Made by a program: the position numbers and the translations under genes | Assembly: GCA_016928775.1 (NCBI GenBank) | Contig: JAFGKD010000024.1 | Span: 1 to 35,777, forward strand | Reading direction: 5' to 3' | DNA length: 35,777 nt | Source: Candidatus Zhuqueibacterota bacterium | GTDB lineage: Bacteria > Zhuqueibacterota > Zhuqueibacteria > Residuimicrobiales > Krinioviventaceae | The notes under the pieces: model-generated | Database searches by the model: none | The model's input: only the letters and a program-made list of their open reading frames with translations | Told to the model about the DNA's origin: nothing | Part shown: piece by piece, positions 32,074-35,777 of the stretch | How the letters are laid out: the number at the start of each line of letters is the position of its first letter | Numbering within the stretch: position 1 is the first letter of the stretch

Positions 32074-34602
32074 ATGAAATTGATATCTGCGCTTTTGTTA
32101 TTCATAATACCAGCGGTTGCGGCTCACTATCCCAAGGAGTTATGCTATATTCACCCCAAGCCGGGAAGCGATTTTCATAGCGTTGTAACCACCATTATCG
32201 TCAAAACAAATCCGGAGGTCGATCATATTCAGCGCAAGCTCCAGTTTGCCGTTTTTGGTGAGAAAAGTGGCGAGCATTCGGGCAGCATAATATATTCTGG
32301 AGAAACAATTATTTTCAAGCCCGAGCGGTTTTTTGCGCACGGAGAATTTGTCACGGTTCAGATCGGTGGTCTGGCACAACCGTTCACTTTTCAATTTTCC
32401 ACCAGGGAAAAAGTGAATGAACACGACGAATCGATGCGCAATATAAATATGGTTGTAAAACAGACCAGCGACGTGTTGGAATCCGCCAGTACTTTGGCCG
32501 CCCGGCAGGTGAGAATGATAAATGGTGTTGCTGTACCAAGCGATTTCCCCAACATTATCACCACAGTGCACGGTCAAACTGCACCAGGTCGTCTGTTTTT
32601 CGCGTCCACCTTTTTTGATACGGGCAGTCGCAGCAACTATATTTTTATTTGCGAAAATGACGGCACGCCCTATTTTTATCGCACATACGAGCGCTCCAAC
32701 CTCGGCAGTGGCGAATTTGATGTACAAGCAAACGGCATGCTAACCTTTTACCGCTATTTGAATAGCGATGATGGTTTCTATATTCTCATGGATCACAATT
32801 TTGTCGAGATAGACACCTTTCGCGCCGCGCATGGCTATCGTACTGATTCGCATGAAATGCTGCTCCTCGACAATGGGCACGCTCTGCTCGTCTGCGAGGA
32901 AGATCGACGTATGGATCTGAGTGCAATAGTTCCTGGCGGGCAGAAAAATGCCAACGTCATCGGCAATCATATCCAGGAAGTTGACAGTGACGGGAACGTT
33001 TACTGGGAGTGGCGCTGCTGGGATTATCTTGATGTTCAGGATGCCATTGAAGTCAATACAAGAAGCAGCTCGATTGATTATGCGCACACCAATTCCATCG
33101 CCATAGACTATGATGGACATTATGTGGTTTCGCATCGAAGTCTCGCCGAAGTGAACAAAATTGATAATCAGACCGGCGAATTCATCTGGCGCTTTGGCGG
33201 CAATAATAACGAGTTTGACATTCAAGATGAATATCGTATCTCTGGCCAGCACCACGCCATGCCGGTGCCCGGCAAGCCGAATCACTATACCATCTACGAT
33301 AATGGCAATTCCCGCTCGCCACAGTTTACTCGCGCGGTTGAATACAAACTGGATCCGGCTACACGAACTGCAGAACGCGTGTGGCACTATCGTTATAACA
33401 AAGTTAATTTTGCCAGTATGATGGGCAGCGTTCAGCGCCTGGACAACGGGAACACCTACATCGATTGGTCCGCCTGGCCACCGTCGCGCGCCTGTGAAGT
33501 CGATGCCGACAATAACCTGGTTTTTGAAATCGAGGTGCAAGGCATCTCCAGCTATCGGTCGCGACGGTACGAATGGGAAGGGCAAATGCAAAAACCTTAT
33601 CTGTTGGCCGAGAATAGTGTGCAGGGCATACGTCTCATTTTCAACAAGTTCGGCGATAAAGATGTGAATCACTATATTGTCTATGGCGGCCAATCCATCG
33701 GCAGCATGGTGCCGATGGATACGACGAACAACAGTTACGCCGAGCTGACTGATTTGCAAAATAATACCCGTTACTATTTCAAGGTTACGGCGGTCAATTC
33801 GGCGGGCGAAAAGAGTGATTTCTCGGATATCATTTCCGCTTATGTCAAATACACCGAGCCTGGAACGGATTTGATAGTCAATGGTGATTTTTCGAACGGT
33901 GCGGGAAATTGGTCTTTAAATGTTCGAAATGGCGCCGCAGCTTCTGGCAGTGTCAAGAATGGCGAATACCAGGTGGAGATACAATCCGGCAAAGGCGCGG
34001 CAAATTATTCAGATATCCAGCTCATCCAGGAGAGTTTTCCCATCATACAGGGACGGCGCTATGTCTTTGAATTTGATGCCTGGGCGTCTAACAATCGCGT
34101 TATTGAACCGCGTGTCGCTGAAAATGGCGGTGACTATACGGTCTATTCCAAAACCACACCCATGGGCATCACCCGACAAAAAAAGCGCTACAGCTACGAG
34201 TTCGAAATGACCGATCCCTCGGACCCGGAGGCGCGAGTGGTGCTGAATTGTGGCATATCTGACATCAATTGCTATTTTGATAATATCTCCGTCAAAGAGT
34301 TGCTGTCAAGTGCGGTCAAAGATCACCAGGAGCAACCGTCGACGTTCAACCTGGGGCAAAACTATCCAAATCCGTTTAATCCGGTCACAACAATTGAATT
34401 CGCCTTGCCGGTGGAACAATTTGTCAGGCTTTTTGTTTATGATATGCGCGGTCGAGAAATCGAGCGTCTCGTCAATGAACAGCGACAAGCGGGACAACAT
34501 ACTGTGATATTTGATGGTTCGTCTCTACCGAGCGGTCTGTTTTTGTACAAGCTCGAAACAGAATCACAAACCGATGTGAAAAAAATGATTTTGATAAAAT
34601 AA
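32074..34602 (+). CDS. Secreted arylsulfotransferase-like protein 7 (ASST7)
   Basis: The start is ATG 32074 (842 residues) with AAGGAG at 32063-32068; a TTG at 32005 is in frame but has no such site. Signal peptide ~1-17, Big_5-like domain with GEKSGEHSG, propeller with His260 (DSHEM), His338 and Asn340 (AHTN), Arg355 (SHRSL) and His393 (GQHHA), FN3-like ~508-590, CBM_4_9-like ~593-740 and sorting domain ~755-842 (YPNPFNP). It forms a subgroup with ASST8: both have INGVAVPSDFP and HTNSIA where ASST1-4 have NGVSVPSDFP and H(M/I)N(A/S)I. It lies 119 bases after the glycosyltransferase, and may have its own promoter, although none is clear. Confidence 0.87.
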   Translation: MKLISALLLFIIPAVAAHYPKELCYIHPKPGSDFHSVVTTIIVKTNPEVDHIQRKLQFAVFGEKSGEHSGSIIYSGETIIFKPERFFAHGEFVTVQIGGLAQPFTFQFSTREKVNEHDESMRNINMVVKQTSDVLESASTLAARQVRMINGVAVPSDFPNIITTVHGQTAPGRLFFASTFFDTGSRSNYIFICENDGTPYFYRTYERSNLGSGEFDVQANGMLTFYRYLNSDDGFYILMDHNFVEIDTFRAAHGYRTDSHEMLLLDNGHALLVCEEDRRMDLSAIVPGGQKNANVIGNHIQEVDSDGNVYWEWRCWDYLDVQDAIEVNTRSSSIDYAHTNSIAIDYDGHYVVSHRSLAEVNKIDNQTGEFIWRFGGNNNEFDIQDEYRISGQHHAMPVPGKPNHYTIYDNGNSRSPQFTRAVEYKLDPATRTAERVWHYRYNKVNFASMMGSVQRLDNGNTYIDWSAWPPSRACEVDADNNLVFEIEVQGISSYRSRRYEWEGQMQKPYLLAENSVQGIRLIFNKFGDKDVNHYIVYGGQSIGSMVPMDTTNNSYAELTDLQNNTRYYFKVTAVNSAGEKSDFSDIISAYVKYTEPGTDLIVNGDFSNGAGNWSLNVRNGAAASGSVKNGEYQVEIQSGKGAANYSDIQLIQESFPIIQGRRYVFEFDAWASNNRVIEPRVAENGGDYTVYSKTTPMGITRQKKRYSYEFEMTDPSDPEARVVLNCGISDINCYFDNISVKELLSSAVKDHQEQPSTFNLGQNYPNPFNPVTTIEFALPVEQFVRLFVYDMRGREIERLVNEQRQAGQHTVIFDGSSLPSGLFLYKLETESQTDVKKMILIK

Positions 34603-34636
34603 GGCCATAAAAATCAAACGACCTGGAATTTAAACT

Positions 34637-35777
34637 ATGAAAAAACTTGTATTCTACTCTCTTCTGATCCTGAACGTATGTGCTTTTGCAGGACCATATC
34701 ATCAGGCAATCGATTATATTTTCCCTCTACCGAGTAGCAAATTGCTTCCTGTTAAAACGACTGTAATTTTGAAACTGGCCGAGTCTTATAACGACCTGAT
34801 AACTGATCTATCCGATTTGATTGTGGTAAAAGACGAAGGTGTAGTGCGTGGTGGTAATACCTTTTTTGCAACGGATAATCGTACTATTATATTCAAACCA
34901 TATAATGATTTTCAAAGAGGAAAAACGATTACTGTCACTGTTCAACTCAGTCAGTTTGGATTTGAAAATTTTCAATACAACTTTACCATAGCAAAGAGCT
35001 CGGATAATGATTTGGATTGGCTCAATAAAACAAACTTAAAAGCAGGCTCATCAACTAATGAGGTGCAAAATTTCTCACCGGTACGTCTTATTAATGGTGT
35101 AGCTGTACCGAGCGATTTCCCCGAGATTCATGTGAATATATTGGGAGAAACAGCACCCGGACGACTCTTTATCCCTGCTAACAAATGGATTATTATTTGT
35201 GATAATGATGGAACGCCTTATTTTTACCGGAAATATGAAGATGGTCATGAGAAGATGAGGTTCGAAGCGCATCCATCGGGTGTCTTGTCATTCCATAGCT
35301 ATGAAGTTTTTGATGTGATACTGGATCAGAATTATGTAGAGATAGATACTTTATATCCAGGGCATGGATATGGACCGGATGATCATGAACTTCAGATTCT
35401 TGAGAATGGACATATGCTGCTTGTGGCCAGGGATCAGGTGCGCATCGATATGAGCAAGATTGTATCCGGCGGCAATAGCAATGCTGTGGTTGAGGCGCAT
35501 CATGTTCAGGAATTGGATCAAGATCATAATGTCATTTTTGAATGGCGTAATTGGGATCATCTGGATATTCGTGAGTCAAAGGTTTCGCTACGAGGGGGGT
35601 TCGTTGATTTTGTGCATACCAACTCCATTGCCGTTGATTATGATGGTCATCTTGTCATCTCTCCGCGTGAATACAACATGATCATGAAAATCGATCGAAT
35701 CACCGGCGAAACGATCTGGATACTCGGTGGGGAAAATAGTGATTTCGCGTTTGTTAATGAAAATCTTGAATTTTCTC
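34637..35777 (+). CDS. Secreted arylsulfotransferase-like protein 8 (ASST8), cut by the window edge
   Basis: An open frame of 380 codons runs from ATG 34637 off the right edge, 34 bases after ASST7. GGA at 34624-34626 is a weak ribosome site. Residues 1-18 form a signal peptide (MKKLVFYSLLILNVCAFA). A Big_5-like domain follows, then the propeller with His250 (DDHEL), His327 and Asn329 (VHTN) and Arg344 (SPREY). The frame ends just before the position of the catalytic histidine, so its presence, and the C-terminal modules, cannot be checked here. It is most like ASST7. There is no stop or frameshift in the visible part. Confidence 0.85.
   Translation, partial: MKKLVFYSLLILNVCAFAGPYHQAIDYIFPLPSSKLLPVKTTVILKLAESYNDLITDLSDLIVVKDEGVVRGGNTFFATDNRTIIFKPYNDFQRGKTITVTVQLSQFGFENFQYNFTIAKSSDNDLDWLNKTNLKAGSSTNEVQNFSPVRLINGVAVPSDFPEIHVNILGETAPGRLFIPANKWIIICDNDGTPYFYRKYEDGHEKMRFEAHPSGVLSFHSYEVFDVILDQNYVEIDTLYPGHGYGPDDHELQILENGHMLLVARDQVRIDMSKIVSGGNSNAVVEAHHVQELDQDHNVIFEWRNWDHLDIRESKVSLRGGFVDFVHTNSIAVDYDGHLVISPREYNMIMKIDRITGETIWILGGENSDFAFVNENLEFS

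Overview
The window is dominated by secreted arylsulfotransferase-like (ASST) proteins. There are seven complete paralogues and an eighth cut by the right edge, all on the + strand. Each complete copy has a signal peptide and a C-terminal domain of the FlgD-Ig/T9SS type A sorting kind (PNPFNP-type motif, last ~90 residues). That sorting domain, the outer-membrane barrels and a lipoprotein point to a diderm bacterium of the FCB superphylum, perhaps a Calditrichota/KSB1-like lineage; the phylum is an inference and no marker gene is present.

Layout. 1-53: start of a leftward gene for a secreted protein, cut by the window edge, followed by a divergent promoter region (54-462). 463-14315: five ASST paralogues packed head to tail with gaps or overlaps of a few bases to 64 bp. 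14343-15908: a FadL-family outer-membrane channel. 15917-16042: a candidate structured RNA. 16177-21139: a divergent ASST paralogue (ASST6), a KAS III-like ketosynthase and a PAPS-dependent-type sulfotransferase, apparently one transcription unit. 21155-21621: an intergenic cluster of direct and inverted repeats. 21679-23196 (-): a lipoprotein with four internal repeats. 23530-28927: a TPR protein, an outer-membrane beta-barrel, an RND/MMPL transporter and a LolA-like protein, together resembling lipid-trafficking modules. 28960-31954: sat (ATP sulfurylase), cysC (APS kinase) and a glycosyltransferase. 32074-35777: ASST7 and the partial ASST8.

How the genes may work together (inference). Sat and CysC make PAPS in the cytoplasm. 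The cytosolic sulfotransferase could use it to sulfate a lipid or phenolic carrier, perhaps one built with the ketosynthase. The RND/LolA-like/barrel module could carry that product towards the outer membrane. ASSTs do not use PAPS; they take sulfate from an aryl sulfate ester. An exported sulfated carrier could therefore be the donor for the battery of surface or secreted ASSTs, whose CBM-like, FN3 and lectin-like modules suggest glycan acceptors. I know of no described pathway joining these two sulfotransferase classes in one locus. No sulfate-reduction genes (PAPS reductase, sulfite reductase) are seen here, which fits sulfation rather than cysteine synthesis.
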